NCBI GenBank assembly: GCA_964605655.1 | Contig: CAZSDK010000004.1 | Location: 62,001 to 126,000 of the forward strand | Length of the DNA stretch: 64,000 nt | Source of the DNA: JAKLIX01 sp964605655 | GTDB taxonomy: Bacteria; Bacteroidota; Bacteroidia; Bacteroidales; CAIXZF01 | Direction: 5' to 3' | Part shown: positions 41,953 through 51,219 of the stretch, in pieces | Layout: each line of letters opens with the position of its first letter | How positions within the stretch are numbered: position 1 is the stretch's first letter | Program-made: the position numbers and the translations under genes | Notes under the pieces: generated by a model | Databases searched by the model: none | What the model was told of the DNA's origin: nothing | What the model saw: only the letters and a program-made list of their open reading frames with translations

Positions 41953-43315
41953 ACTTTCTAAGAGTGTTTTCCAGTTCGGTGGTCAGGAAATGATCTTGAT
42001 TCCAGCTGTTCAGCAAGTATTCCGGATCCGCGGTCGCATAGCGCCTGAAAGTAGTGGTCCCTTTGTACTTAGCAAGCAATAAGGGCATTTTCTCAGAGGC
42101 ATACCGGCGAATCAGCATGCTCAGCGCTGTATTGACTTCATCAATGGTGCCTATGCACTCAAAGGGTTTCTCCTCCGCTTCGCCGGCGAGCTGTAAAAGG
42201 TTCTGCCACTGGTCTTCAGATGACAGCAGATCACTGCCGAAAATTCTCACCATTTCTTCTTTGCACAGGAATGGGGCCAGCATGAGGTAAGCAAAGAGAC
42301 ATTTGGGGCAACGACCGCACCAGATATCGGTTTTGCTTCCGACGTTACAGCTTTTAAAGTCATTGAAATACTTTGGGAAACTGCTGAAAATTCTTGCTAT
42401 CTGAAGTTCAGACAAGGGTCTGAGGAAGCTGAAATAGGAAGAGGAGGAGTGGAGCACCTTCTCACAATAGCTTCTGAAATCGCTTTCAAACTCAAAGGTC
42501 TTGGAATACTGGTGATTGATCCATGTCCCTGGTATAGTGGACTCATTGGCACTGGCTTCATTGGAAAGTGCCACAAACCTGAATCCTGTCAGATAGGAGG
42601 CCAAGAGGGTCTGGAAGGCAAGTAAAGCTGAAAAGGGAGTGTGACCGTTCAGGAATCCCTCCTGGTTGAGTTGAAGTAGCAGGGGATCGATGCTGCGATG
42701 AAAGACCACGCTGTCTTTTTCATGGAATCCAGCCTGCTCGATGGTGCCCAGGATAGCTTGCCTGGGATTTAAAAGGAAAGGAATGACCGGGTAATGCCGT
42801 TTCAGGATTTCAAGGCTCACCGCAGAATCTTTCCCGCCACCGACAGGAACCAGGAACCCATCCTTAAGCGGTGCCTGTCCTGTCTTTTCTATGGCCGCCC
42901 GTGAGGCCTCGATGACCAGAAAATCCTCCTGGCGGGCCTCGATGCCATTTTTGTAAAAAAACTCACCCAGGCCTTTGTAATACAACTTAAGCCACCATTC
43001 TTTTGTCTTTTCTGAAAGAGGACCTGCTGTAACAATGAGTAGTGGTGGACAGGCAGCTTTCCAATAACTGATGACCTCTATCATACCAAGCTGAAAGACC
43101 AGATCCCTGAAATTGGGATCGTCGCATGTGTGCCGGATGTCGCGGTAGAAGTTACGGACAGGAATAAAAAGGGTGGGTTTGAAGGTGTGCTTGCCGGAAA
43201 GGTTGAATACATAAGAGATGTGGATGCCTTCCGGATGTGGAATAATTTGATAGGACTCATAAGATAAAAATGGGTAACTTCGTCTGAGTCCTTGATAACG
43301 TTGGGAATGCTCCAT
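41939..43315 (-). CDS. murL: MurL-like UDP-MurNAc-L-Ala-L-Glu epimerase
   Basis: 458 residues from the ATG at 43315; a longer frame opens at 43417 but the -7 box at 43358-43365 lies inside that extension. The centre has a PP-loop-like ATP site, PVGGGKDSAV (GGGKDS at 159-164). Further on are SNEASANES and a cysteine cluster (Cys323, 333, 336, 339 in CNVGSKTDIWCGRCPKC). These features fit MurL, which uses ATP to invert the terminal L-Glu of UDP-MurNAc-L-Ala-L-Glu, giving D-Glu without a free racemase. The 14-bp overlap with a MurD-type ligase is strong support. Assignment is from motif and context, not from a search. Confidence 0.72.
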   Translation of the reverse strand: MEHSQRYQGLRRSYPFLSYESYQIIPHPEGIHISYVFNLSGKHTFKPTLFIPVRNFYRDIRHTCDDPNFRDLVFQLGMIEVISYWKAACPPLLIVTAGPLSEKTKEWWLKLYYKGLGEFFYKNGIEARQEDFLVIEASRAAIEKTGQAPLKDGFLVPVGGGKDSAVSLEILKRHYPVIPFLLNPRQAILGTIEQAGFHEKDSVVFHRSIDPLLLQLNQEGFLNGHTPFSALLAFQTLLASYLTGFRFVALSNEASANESTIPGTWINHQYSKTFEFESDFRSYCEKVLHSSSSYFSFLRPLSELQIARIFSSFPKYFNDFKSCNVGSKTDIWCGRCPKCLFAYLMLAPFLCKEEMVRIFGSDLLSSEDQWQNLLQLAGEAEEKPFECIGTIDEVNTALSMLIRRYASEKMPLLLAKYKGTTTFRRYATADPEYLLNSWNQDHFLTTELENTLRKYAGI

Positions 43316-43357
43316 GAAAAGGATGATGCCTGTAATTGGGATGATGGTATCTTTTGC

Positions 43358-43365
43358 CAAAGATA
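43358..43365 (-). promoter_or_regulatory. -7 box for the murL-murD operon
   Basis: Read on the minus strand it is TATCTTTG, 42 bases before the ATG at 43315. It supports the shorter start. Confidence 0.5.
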
Positions 43366-43459
43366 ATCCAAACCTCATTAACGAGCTGCAGGTGACCTCT
43401 ATTATGAAAAAGAACAATCAGGCAATAGGAAGCCTGGCGATGCGTTTTAAAAATTTACT

Positions 43460-44023
43460 ATGACAACCAAATTATTAAAACCCTGTACCGGTCGACTGCT
43501 GATCTCGGAACCTTCCCTGCAGGATTTTTACTTCAAGAAGTCGGTGGTCCTGCTTGCCGAACATTCTGCTGAGGGATCTTTTGGGTTGATCATTAACAAA
43601 CCTATACACATGAGGCTGAGGGAAATATCCTCAGAATTTCCTGATTTTGATGCGAAGGTATTTCTTGGTGGCCCGGTGAAGACCGACAGTATCTTTTTCA
43701 TTCATACCCGGAATGATCTGATCCCTGACAGTCAGGAAGTGCTGAAAGACCTCTTTTGGGGTGGTGATATAAGGCAGGTTAAACGATTGCTGGACAATCA
43801 TGAACTGGGCCCTGACGATATCAGGTTCTTTGTCGGGTATTCCGGATGGGCGGCCAATCAACTGGAAGAAGAACTGGAAAGAAACTCATGGATCGTCTCC
43901 AAAACATTTAAAGACCAGGTCATCAGCAATCAGCCGGAAATGTTGTGGAGCGATATACTTAAATCCTTAGGCGGGGACTATCCGCTTTGGGCCAACTTTC
44001 CCAATGATCCCGGACTGAATTGA
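43460..44023 (+). CDS. YqgE/AlgH family protein (DUF179)
   Basis: 187 residues. Family motifs are GRLLISEPSLQDFYF, GSFGLIINKP, VFLGGPVKTDSIFFIH and GYSGWAANQLEEEL. The protein is soluble and cytosolic; its molecular role remains unsettled in the family. It is monocistronic and divergent from murL-murD. The stop lies 3 bp from the convergent rhomboid gene. Confidence 0.92.
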   Translation: MTTKLLKPCTGRLLISEPSLQDFYFKKSVVLLAEHSAEGSFGLIINKPIHMRLREISSEFPDFDAKVFLGGPVKTDSIFFIHTRNDLIPDSQEVLKDLFWGGDIRQVKRLLDNHELGPDDIRFFVGYSGWAANQLEEELERNSWIVSKTFKDQVISNQPEMLWSDILKSLGGDYPLWANFPNDPGLN

Positions 44024-44026
44024 GTT

Positions 44027-44641
44027 TCAGAAAAGTGAGGTGACCTGGTCAATAAAACGTATGGCCAGGGAAGGTTTCAACAAGATTGTAAAGCAAACAC
44101 CAAAAACAGCACCCCAGAAATGGGCATCATGCCCTATGTTATCCTGGCCACGTTTTGCCATATAGGCCGAGTAGACCAGGTAAAGGATGCCAAAAATCAC
44201 CGCCGGGATCTCAAAAGGAAGGAAGAGTATCCCTATTTTTCCTGCAGGATAAAAAAGAATGCTGGCAAAGACTACCGCAGACACGGCGCCGGAAGCCCCG
44301 ACGGCGTGGTAATATTCATGTTCCCTGTGCTTTACATAAGAGGAGAGGGTGGAAAGGGAGAGCCCGCCGGCATATAGAAGAAGGAAACAGACCGTCGCGT
44401 TTCCGGCAAAGATCACTTTATACACCCCTTCAACGGTCTGACCGAATGAATACAAAACAAACATATTCACCGCCAGGTGCATCCAGTCGGCATGGATCAA
44501 CCCATAGCTGAGAAAGCGGTAATATTCATGATTCCTTTTTATCCGGTACGGTTGGAATACCAGCCGGTCGGTCATGGCACCGGACTGAAAAGCCAGGAGG
44601 GAAATGAGAGCAGTGACTACCAGAATCAGCAGGGTGATCAT
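44027..44641 (-). CDS. Rhomboid family intramembrane serine protease
   Basis: 204 residues, six hydrophobic segments. The catalytic Ser117 lies in GASGAVSAV and the His in HDAHFWGAVFG (His171 or His174). HADWMHLAVNM (His55, Asn59) holds the oxyanion residues. It cleaves membrane-spanning segments within the bilayer; the substrate is unknown. It is the last gene of the leftward run that starts at 50514, 26 bp after the preceding membrane protein. Confidence 0.9.
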   Translation of the reverse strand: MITLLILVVTALISLLAFQSGAMTDRLVFQPYRIKRNHEYYRFLSYGLIHADWMHLAVNMFVLYSFGQTVEGVYKVIFAGNATVCFLLLYAGGLSLSTLSSYVKHREHEYYHAVGASGAVSAVVFASILFYPAGKIGILFLPFEIPAVIFGILYLVYSAYMAKRGQDNIGHDAHFWGAVFGVCFTILLKPSLAIRFIDQVTSLF

Positions 44642-44667
44642 CGGCTTATGGGCAACATACCCCTGAT

Positions 44668-45468
44668 TTACTCCGTGGTATAATCTATTTCAGAACCCAG
44701 GACACTGTGAGGGATCAGGTAGATGGCCAGCAGAATAATGGAGGCTGCAAGAACCCAACCTTTATGATGTGGGTTTTTTCTTACACGAACCACGGCGATG
44801 ATCCATGCAATAAGTGAAACCGCGGTCTTGTTATCGGTAAGATCATGCCCCCATGGCCAACCGGTCCAGAAAGCTCCGAAAGCATGATACTGAACGAGAG
44901 GCCCGAGGATCAGCCCTCCGGCAAACAAGAACATGGCTGTCCACAAAGAGATCATGAAAGCTTTATTCCCTTTGAAAAGTACCTCCAAACCGGCACGGGT
45001 CGAAAATACCATGGCCAGGAACATGAAAATGATGTGAGGGATCAGTATCCACGCCGGAACCTTGCCTTTATACCTTAGAACAACAGGAGATTCACTCATT
45101 TTCAGCTGTTGGCCTTCTTTCTCGACCGTGATCTGGTAAATGACCTTACCGGCGGGAGGCTGGTGCGGAAGAGAGGCTGTCAGGGCATCGCCTTCCCGCT
45201 GCAACGGAAGACGGGTCCAGTCATCATGGCTCTTGAAACGCTTGTATTCATAGAATCCCTTATAAGAAGTATCAGGAACCTGGAAAGTGATCTTCGTATC
45301 ACCATCACTGTCTGAGGTCGTCAGAAGCTTGCTTTTAATAGTCTGCGTTCCAAAGCTGACACTCCCCTTCACCGGGTATGTGGGCCCTGTCATTCTCTGG
45401 TAGACAGCGATGCAAACCATGAAGACTACTGCGAATGTCCATAGGAGGACAGATTTTAATATAGACAT
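44668..45468 (-). CDS. Membrane protein of unknown function
   Basis: 266 residues from the ATG at 45468, chosen over 45501 because it places Lys5 right before the first helix (ILKSVLLWTFAVVFMVCIAVY). A periplasmic beta-rich domain follows (about 30-140), then four helices (about 150-260) with HIIFMFLAMVFSTR and the conserved-looking QYHAFGAFWTGWPWGHDLTDNKT. I recall this pattern from Bacteroidota hypothetical proteins, without function. The His and Trp residues could bind a cofactor, but that is speculation. It lies within the leftward run. Confidence 0.72.
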   Translation of the reverse strand: MSILKSVLLWTFAVVFMVCIAVYQRMTGPTYPVKGSVSFGTQTIKSKLLTTSDSDGDTKITFQVPDTSYKGFYEYKRFKSHDDWTRLPLQREGDALTASLPHQPPAGKVIYQITVEKEGQQLKMSESPVVLRYKGKVPAWILIPHIIFMFLAMVFSTRAGLEVLFKGNKAFMISLWTAMFLFAGGLILGPLVQYHAFGAFWTGWPWGHDLTDNKTAVSLIAWIIAVVRVRKNPHHKGWVLAASIILLAIYLIPHSVLGSEIDYTTE

Positions 45469-45507
45469 GGTAAGTGTATATTTAAATATATAGAATAACA
45501 AATAAGA

Positions 45508-46479
45508 TCAGGAATTGTTGAATTTTTGGAATATAAATTCCACGGTTGCACCTTTCCTGTATGTTGCGGCAACAACATTAGTCATTATAAACAAGGGCAT
45601 TCCGAGAAAAAAGAAGATCTTTTGGAAGATGATTTTCCATTTCGGATAACCCGACAGGTACCCGGAATTTCCTTTGAGCGACTCAAAAAGGAGATCTCTC
45701 CGTGAAGTAAATAGGTTAAGTACGCTCTGTACCATCCCGAAAGGATTCTGTTCCATGGAAGCGTAATGCTCACGGAGCAGCCTGTATCCTCTGTCATGCA
45801 TCAGTGAGATGAAATCCGAGGGTGCCAGAAAGAATAAGTGACGGGGAGGGTCCAGATGAAGCCACCTGCCTTTGAAAAGGTGGCACTGCCAACTGTCGAT
45901 ATTGGGAAAGGAGACCATCAGAATGCCATCCTGGCATAGGATCTCATCAATGAGATCAAGCGTGAATATGGGTTCGGTCAGGTGCTCGAAAACATGGAAC
46001 ATGGTAACTGCCTTTAGGCTGCGAGCTTGGAAATCACCTTTTTCCAGTACCCCGACTTTAAGGACCAGTCCTGGGATTTGCATGGCCCGCCTGGCTGAAT
46101 TGCCTTCCAGTTCGACCCCGTAGGCCTTGACTTTTTTAACCCTCAATAATGAACTCAGGAAGTTTCCATTACCACAGCCTATATCAAGAACGCTGTCACC
46201 GTCTCTCACGTAACGGCTCAGTTTTCTGGCTCTGCCACCCCTGAACCAGTCGAGAACGTTTTCAATCAGAGGAAAGGTGAATTTCTTTTCTTCCTGTCCG
46301 TAATAGGTGTCATCGTAGGCTCTTTTCAATGCCTCACCACCTGGCCTGGGATGCAGTGAGATGGCCCGGCAGGCAGGACAGCGGACCAGGCTGTACTCGT
46401 TGCCAAAGATATCCCGGAGCGGGTAAAAAGGCTCTGATTCAAATGTCAGCTTACAATAGCCGCATACTGCTCTTACCAT
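45508..46479 (-). CDS. SAM-dependent methyltransferase with N-terminal zinc ribbon and C-terminal membrane segment
   Basis: 323 residues. A zinc ribbon (Cys6, Cys9, Cys34, Cys37) opens the protein. The class I SAM domain has VLDIGCGNGNF (97-107) and FHVFEHLTEP, as in Methyltransf_23 proteins that often modify sugars or lipid-linked intermediates. A hydrophobic C-terminal stretch (FFFLGMPLFIMTNVVAA) suggests membrane binding. It overlaps the glycosyltransferase gene by 7 bp, so both likely act on the same surface glycan or lipid. Confidence 0.88.
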   Translation of the reverse strand: MVRAVCGYCKLTFESEPFYPLRDIFGNEYSLVRCPACRAISLHPRPGGEALKRAYDDTYYGQEEKKFTFPLIENVLDWFRGGRARKLSRYVRDGDSVLDIGCGNGNFLSSLLRVKKVKAYGVELEGNSARRAMQIPGLVLKVGVLEKGDFQARSLKAVTMFHVFEHLTEPIFTLDLIDEILCQDGILMVSFPNIDSWQCHLFKGRWLHLDPPRHLFFLAPSDFISLMHDRGYRLLREHYASMEQNPFGMVQSVLNLFTSRRDLLFESLKGNSGYLSGYPKWKIIFQKIFFFLGMPLFIMTNVVAATYRKGATVEFIFQKFNNS

Positions 46480-47231
46480 GCTTCCTGGGCCCGGTTAAAA
46501 ATTCGGAACCTGACGATCCCGGTCTTTTGAAGGAAATATTGGAAAGATACTCTCAGCACGCCCAGTCCGTAGATGATACTGCGTCTGAGGTTAATGGAGC
46601 TTCCCTCCTCGAAATACTTCGTGGGGCAGGTGATCTCGGCTACCTGGAAACCATGGAAAAAAATTTGTGCCAATACCTGGTTGTCAAAGACAAAATCATC
46701 GGAGTTGGCATTGAAGTTAATGGTTTCCAGTACTTTACGTGAGAAGGCCCTGTATCCCGTATGATATTCTGAGAGTTTTTGCCTGATCAGAAGGTTCTGT
46801 GTCAGGGTAAGGACACGGTTTGAGAAATATTTGTAAAAAGGCATGCCGCCTCTGAGGGCTCCTCTGCCCAGGATTCTTGATCCGAGCACCACCGGGTAAA
46901 GACCGTTGGCGATAAGATGGGCCATGGAAGGAATGAGCAGGGGCGTGTACTGGTAGTCAGGATGGACCATGATGACAATATCAGCACCCAGTTCCAGCGC
47001 TTTCTGGTAACAGGATTTTTGGTTGCCACCATAGCCAAGATTCGTTTCATGGCGAATGATATGCTTGATTCCCAGGTTTTCGGCGACCTTTATAGTGTTG
47101 TCCCTGGAAGCATCATCCACCAGCACCACCTCATCGACCATGTCAAAAGGGATTTCCCTGAACGTGTCTTCCAGGGTTTTCTCGGCATTATAGGCCGGGA
47201 ACACCACCACGATTTTCTTTCCAAGCAGCAT
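46473..47231 (-). CDS. Family 2 glycosyltransferase (dolichol-phosphate mannose synthase-like)
   Basis: 252 residues, GT-A fold. VVVFPAYNAEKTL, VVLVDDASRDNT and MVHPDYQYTP (the metal-binding acidic site is reduced to HPD) are typical of DPM1-type transferases that charge a polyprenyl phosphate with a sugar. EYHTGYRAFSRKVL matches the acceptor loop. There are no clear membrane helices, so it is a cytosolic-face enzyme. The start lies 7 bp after the tricorn gene, and the end overlaps the methyltransferase. Confidence 0.9.
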   Translation of the reverse strand: MLLGKKIVVVFPAYNAEKTLEDTFREIPFDMVDEVVLVDDASRDNTIKVAENLGIKHIIRHETNLGYGGNQKSCYQKALELGADIVIMVHPDYQYTPLLIPSMAHLIANGLYPVVLGSRILGRGALRGGMPFYKYFSNRVLTLTQNLLIRQKLSEYHTGYRAFSRKVLETINFNANSDDFVFDNQVLAQIFFHGFQVAEITCPTKYFEEGSSINLRRSIIYGLGVLRVSFQYFLQKTGIVRFRIFNRAQEAW

Positions 47232-47238
47232 GACCGGT

Positions 47239-50200
47239 TTATTTGCTTTTATCCGGGGGTTGCGGGATATCGGGAATCGGTTTATAGTTTTTCATTTCCT
47301 CCAGGATCACTTCTATGGCCTTATTGAGCTGGTCGTCGATGCCCATATATTCGCGTGCCGGATCATTTTCAACATAAATGTCAGGTTCCACGCCCCGTCC
47401 TTCAATGATCCACTGGCTTTCTTCAGAGGAATAAGAAGCAAACTCGGGTTTCCGCAGGTCACCCCCGTCAACGAAAGGAAGACTGCCCCTGATCCCGACT
47501 ACCCCTCCCCAGGTCCGGGTCCCCACTGTCTTGCCCAGTCCGTGCTTTTTAAATCCATAAGGGAAGAGGTCGCCGTCGGATGCGGAATAATGATCAATCA
47601 GCATCACCTTGGGACCCAGCATCATCTGACGCGGTGTATGACTGGTTTTTTCAACGTTCCTCGACATGTTGGCGCGAGTCACCTCCCTCTGGAGTCTTTC
47701 AAGAATCATGGGTGAAACATTCCCTCCTCCGTTGCCACGATCGTCGATGATCAGGGCTTTCTTCTCGAGCTGGGGATAGAAATACTTTGCAAACTCATTG
47801 AGACCCTCCACCGACATGTCCGGAATATGGATGTAACCAACCTGTCCCTGGGTAGCCTCACTGACTTTCCTGATATTGTCCTGCACCCAGGAATAATAAT
47901 AAAGATTGGCTTCCGACCTGACAGGCTGAACGATGACTTTCCGGCTTCCTTTATAATCGGCTGTGGTATTCACTGTAAGTTCCACCTGCTGACCAGCGGT
48001 GTTGATCAGGTAATCATATATATCAACTGTGTTCTTCAGATCCTTCCCGTTGACTGCCAATATGAAATCTCCTTCATTCACATTCACTCCCAGTTCGGTA
48101 AGCGGCGATCTTCCTGATGCAGACCAGTTTTCACCCCTGAGGATTTTATCGACCTTCACATAACCGCTTCCATCTTTGACCAGTTTCGCACCCAGGAGAC
48201 CGGTGTTAATCTTTTCCGGCATTTTGCGGTCCCCGCCGCTCACATAGGCATGACCAATATTCAATTCACCAATCAACTCACCGATAAGATAGTTGAGGTC
48301 GTTCCTGTCATTGACAAAGGGGAGCATGACGGCGTATTTTCCCTTCATGGCTGGCCAGTTCACGCCATGCATGTTGGGTACATAAAAGAAATCTCTCATC
48401 TGGCGCCATGATTCATCATAGATCTGTTTCCACTCAGCCTGGTTATTCACCCTGACCCTGAGGTTCGAAAAGTCGATGGACTCGTCCAGATTGATTTTTG
48501 AAGTCGGAAGGTCGATGACATGGTACTTGCCTCTCTTATTGATGAGCATTTTTTTGCCATCGGCAGAGATTTCAAACCCCATGGCCTGTCCAAGGTCGGT
48601 TTCTTTCTTTTTCTTCAGGTCATAGACTTTCAGGTTGACCTCCGTATCGGTGGATGACCTTTCGTTATAGTAAACCTGGTCGTTGATCAATGAAAGGTTC
48701 CAGTAATTGCCCGGGTCTATGGGCAGGGAAACAACCCTGCCGGCAATGCCTTCAAGGTCGATGATCACCGTGTTCTTTTTCTGCGGTTCTGTGTCCTTTT
48801 TGGCATTTTTTACCGGGTCTTCCGGTTTGTCGGATTCGCTTTTCTGAGCTTTTACCTCATCGTTTTCAGGGGCAAAAGGAGAAGGGGTTGACTTTTGAAG
48901 GGTGACCAGGTAGATACGGCTCATGTCCCTGTATATATGGTTCCATTCCGTGTTGCCGTAAGTAGGGTTGAAGTCACGGCTGGATGTGAAGATGAGGTAT
49001 TTGCCGTCGCTGGCAAAGACCGGCTGGTCAGAGTCGAACCAATCGTCGGTGACCGCAGTGTTTTGTTTTGTCTCCGTGCTGAAAATCTTGATGATGTTCA
49101 TGCCATTTTCCTGTGGACTGGAAAAAGTGATCCACCTGCTGTCGGGAGACCAGGAATAAGCATTGATCTCACCGATCTTTGATTTTTCAACCACCACCAC
49201 CTCACCGGATTGAATGTCAACATACTGGAGGCGCAGCATATTATCATGCCAAAGGATTTTTTTACTGTCGGGAGACCATTGAATCTGATACTTATAGGTA
49301 TCGGCATTTTTGGTCACCGCTTTGGCGGCTTCACTACCGTCTTGTTTTTGAATGTAGATTTCGTATTCACCACTCTTATCAGACAGAAACGCAATCCACT
49401 GTCCGTCAGGCGACCAGCTGGCGTCCCGGTCATGGGCGCCCGAGCTCTCAGTCAGGTTGCGGGTGATGCCTGACTTGACGGGCACGGAGAAGACATCTCC
49501 GCGGGCCGAGACGACCACTCTTTTGGCATCAGGAGCCAACGACACTGAGAAGATGTTTTTGGAGGCATCTTTCAACTCATCGCGGCCCTTGTCAAAATCA
49601 TCAGAGATCGTGATGTTGACCTTCTGGGCTGTCTGAGTCTTCAGATCAAAAACATAGATAAATCCCCCGTTCTCATAAACGATGGCATCGTCACCCATGC
49701 TGGGGAACTTGATGTCGTACTCTGTATATTGTGTAAGTTTCTGGGTTGATTTTGTCCTGAGGTTATAGACGAAGAGATTCATGGTCCGGTCGCGGTCGGA
49801 AAGGAAGTAGATATTATCTCCTTTCCACATCGGGAAGATGTCCTGGGCCTCATTATTGGTAATGTTTTGAGTGATACGGGTGTCGAAGTCATATATCCAG
49901 ACATCGTCCGCCATCCCGCCTTTGTAGTATTTCCAGGTCCTGAACTCCCTGAACACCCTGTTATACGCCAGTTGTTTTCCATCGGGTGAGTAGGAACAAA
50001 ACCCACCGCAGGGCAGCGGCAGTTCTGTGGATAAGCCGCCGTTCACGGGTACCGATAACAGCAGGCCTTTGAAATCGTTAAAGGTTTGTTTTCTGGAGCG
50101 GTAGATGATGTTCTTTCCGTCAGGAGTCCAGGTCATGACAATGTTGTTGGGTCCCATGCGGTCGGAGATGTCATCCCGGCTGAGAGTAGCCGTGATGGTT

Positions 50201-50514
50201 AGCCTTTTGGGCACCCCACCTGTAGAAGGCATGAGATATACTTCGGTGTTACCATCGTACTGGCCGGTAAAAGCAAGCAGAGAACCATCCGGTGAAAAAC
50301 GGGAGAACATTTCATAGCCCGGGTCTGTGGTGAGTTTCCTGGCCTGCCCTCCGCTGCGTTCAACAGTGTACAGGTCGCCGGCATAGGAAAAGACGATCTG
50401 CTGCCCATGGATGCTTGGAAAACGCAATAAGCGGGCCTCTTTCTGGGCCTGGCCCATGGTGGTGTTGCATAAAACACTGATTACTAGTATGAAGAGATAG
50501 TTTCTTAGGTTCAT
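47239..50514 (-). CDS. Tricorn-like protease: PD40 propellers, PDZ and S41 peptidase
   Basis: 1091 residues, secreted (signal YLFILVISVLCNTTMGQ). Two PD40/WD40-like propellers cover about 25-660 (FSPDGSLLAFTGQYDG, WSPDGQWIAFLSDKSG), then a tricorn core domain (LRVRVNNQAEWKQIYDESW), a PDZ domain (about 780-870) and the S41 catalytic domain with DHYSASDGDLFPYGF, in which Ser979-Asp980 match the nucleophile site. His in IGHAYVSGG may be the base. It is expected to degrade peptides in the periplasm. It is the first gene of a leftward run under a TACCTTTG box at 50548-50555. Confidence 0.93.
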   Translation of the reverse strand: MNLRNYLFILVISVLCNTTMGQAQKEARLLRFPSIHGQQIVFSYAGDLYTVERSGGQARKLTTDPGYEMFSRFSPDGSLLAFTGQYDGNTEVYLMPSTGGVPKRLTITATLSRDDISDRMGPNNIVMTWTPDGKNIIYRSRKQTFNDFKGLLLSVPVNGGLSTELPLPCGGFCSYSPDGKQLAYNRVFREFRTWKYYKGGMADDVWIYDFDTRITQNITNNEAQDIFPMWKGDNIYFLSDRDRTMNLFVYNLRTKSTQKLTQYTEYDIKFPSMGDDAIVYENGGFIYVFDLKTQTAQKVNITISDDFDKGRDELKDASKNIFSVSLAPDAKRVVVSARGDVFSVPVKSGITRNLTESSGAHDRDASWSPDGQWIAFLSDKSGEYEIYIQKQDGSEAAKAVTKNADTYKYQIQWSPDSKKILWHDNMLRLQYVDIQSGEVVVVEKSKIGEINAYSWSPDSRWITFSSPQENGMNIIKIFSTETKQNTAVTDDWFDSDQPVFASDGKYLIFTSSRDFNPTYGNTEWNHIYRDMSRIYLVTLQKSTPSPFAPENDEVKAQKSESDKPEDPVKNAKKDTEPQKKNTVIIDLEGIAGRVVSLPIDPGNYWNLSLINDQVYYNERSSTDTEVNLKVYDLKKKKETDLGQAMGFEISADGKKMLINKRGKYHVIDLPTSKINLDESIDFSNLRVRVNNQAEWKQIYDESWRQMRDFFYVPNMHGVNWPAMKGKYAVMLPFVNDRNDLNYLIGELIGELNIGHAYVSGGDRKMPEKINTGLLGAKLVKDGSGYVKVDKILRGENWSASGRSPLTELGVNVNEGDFILAVNGKDLKNTVDIYDYLINTAGQQVELTVNTTADYKGSRKVIVQPVRSEANLYYYSWVQDNIRKVSEATQGQVGYIHIPDMSVEGLNEFAKYFYPQLEKKALIIDDRGNGGGNVSPMILERLQREVTRANMSRNVEKTSHTPRQMMLGPKVMLIDHYSASDGDLFPYGFKKHGLGKTVGTRTWGGVVGIRGSLPFVDGGDLRKPEFASYSSEESQWIIEGRGVEPDIYVENDPAREYMGIDDQLNKAIEVILEEMKNYKPIPDIPQPPDKSK

Positions 50515-50547
50515 AATTACCTGATTAATTGGATATCATGGAAGGTG

Positions 50548-50578
50548 CAAAGGTAAGATATAATTTGCTGTACCTTTG
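50548..50578. promoter_or_regulatory. Compact back-to-back promoters
   Basis: CAAAGGTA at 50548-50555 is TACCTTTG on the minus strand and serves the tricorn operon. TACCTTTG at 50571-50578 serves the gene at 50598. The two -7 boxes form an inverted repeat 15 bases apart, so the -33 region of each lies in the other. Confidence 0.6.
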
Positions 50579-50597
50579 TTCTCAAAATAGTAATGAC

Positions 50598-51197
50598 ATG
50601 CAGATCGCAGGATTTACAATCGATTCAGAGCTTTTCCAGTGGGTAGTCCTACCCCTGCTCATTTTCTTCGCACGTATCTCTGACCAAACCATAGGAACAC
50701 TCAGGTTGATCTTCCTTTCCAAGGGATACAAATACCTTGCTCCGTTTTTAGGTTTCTTCGAGGTCATTATCTGGATTTTGGCGATCAGCCAGATCATGAA
50801 ACACCTGGATAATATTATGTGCTACCTGGCCTATGGGGCCGGTTTTGCCATGGGAAACTTCATCGGGATATTGGTTGAGCAGAGGCTGTCACTGGGAATT
50901 GTCATTATCCGGATCATCCTTAAGAAGGAGAATCCCGAGATGATCCACCACCTCAAGGAAGCCAATTATGGTCTGACTCTGGTCGATGCAGAAGGCGGCC
51001 GCGGAAAAGTCAAGATTATTTTCTCAACCATTAAAAGAAAGGATGTTCAAGAATTTATCGCCTTGCTCGACAGGTTCGAACCCGAGGCCTTTTACACCAT
51101 AGAAGATGTCAAATCTGCCAGGGAAGGGGTTTTTAAGTCAGGTAAAACAAATTCTATTTTCGATACTGTTGGGTTCAAGCTGATGAAATCCAAATAA
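50598..51197 (+). CDS. DUF2179 / UPF0316 family membrane protein
   Basis: 199 residues from the ATG at 50598. The -7 box at 50571 lies downstream of the more upstream ATG at 50529, so the later start is chosen. Three membrane helices cover about 10-100 (WVVLPLLIFFARISDQTIGTL, FLGFFEVIIWILAIS, YLAYGAGFAMGNFIG), then a cytosolic DUF2179 domain (about 120-199, RGKVKIIFSTIKRKDV). Function unknown. The WbqC-like gene follows after 22 bp. Confidence 0.9.
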   Translation: MQIAGFTIDSELFQWVVLPLLIFFARISDQTIGTLRLIFLSKGYKYLAPFLGFFEVIIWILAISQIMKHLDNIMCYLAYGAGFAMGNFIGILVEQRLSLGIVIIRIILKKENPEMIHHLKEANYGLTLVDAEGGRGKVKIIFSTIKRKDVQEFIALLDRFEPEAFYTIEDVKSAREGVFKSGKTNSIFDTVGFKLMKSK

Positions 51198-51219
51198 TGA
51201 CTCTGTAATTTTCTCCCTC

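Noticed and set aside
43316..43417. N-terminal extension of the MurL-like protein
   Set aside because: A TATCTTTG -7 box lies inside the extension, and the ATG at 43315 gives the expected start.
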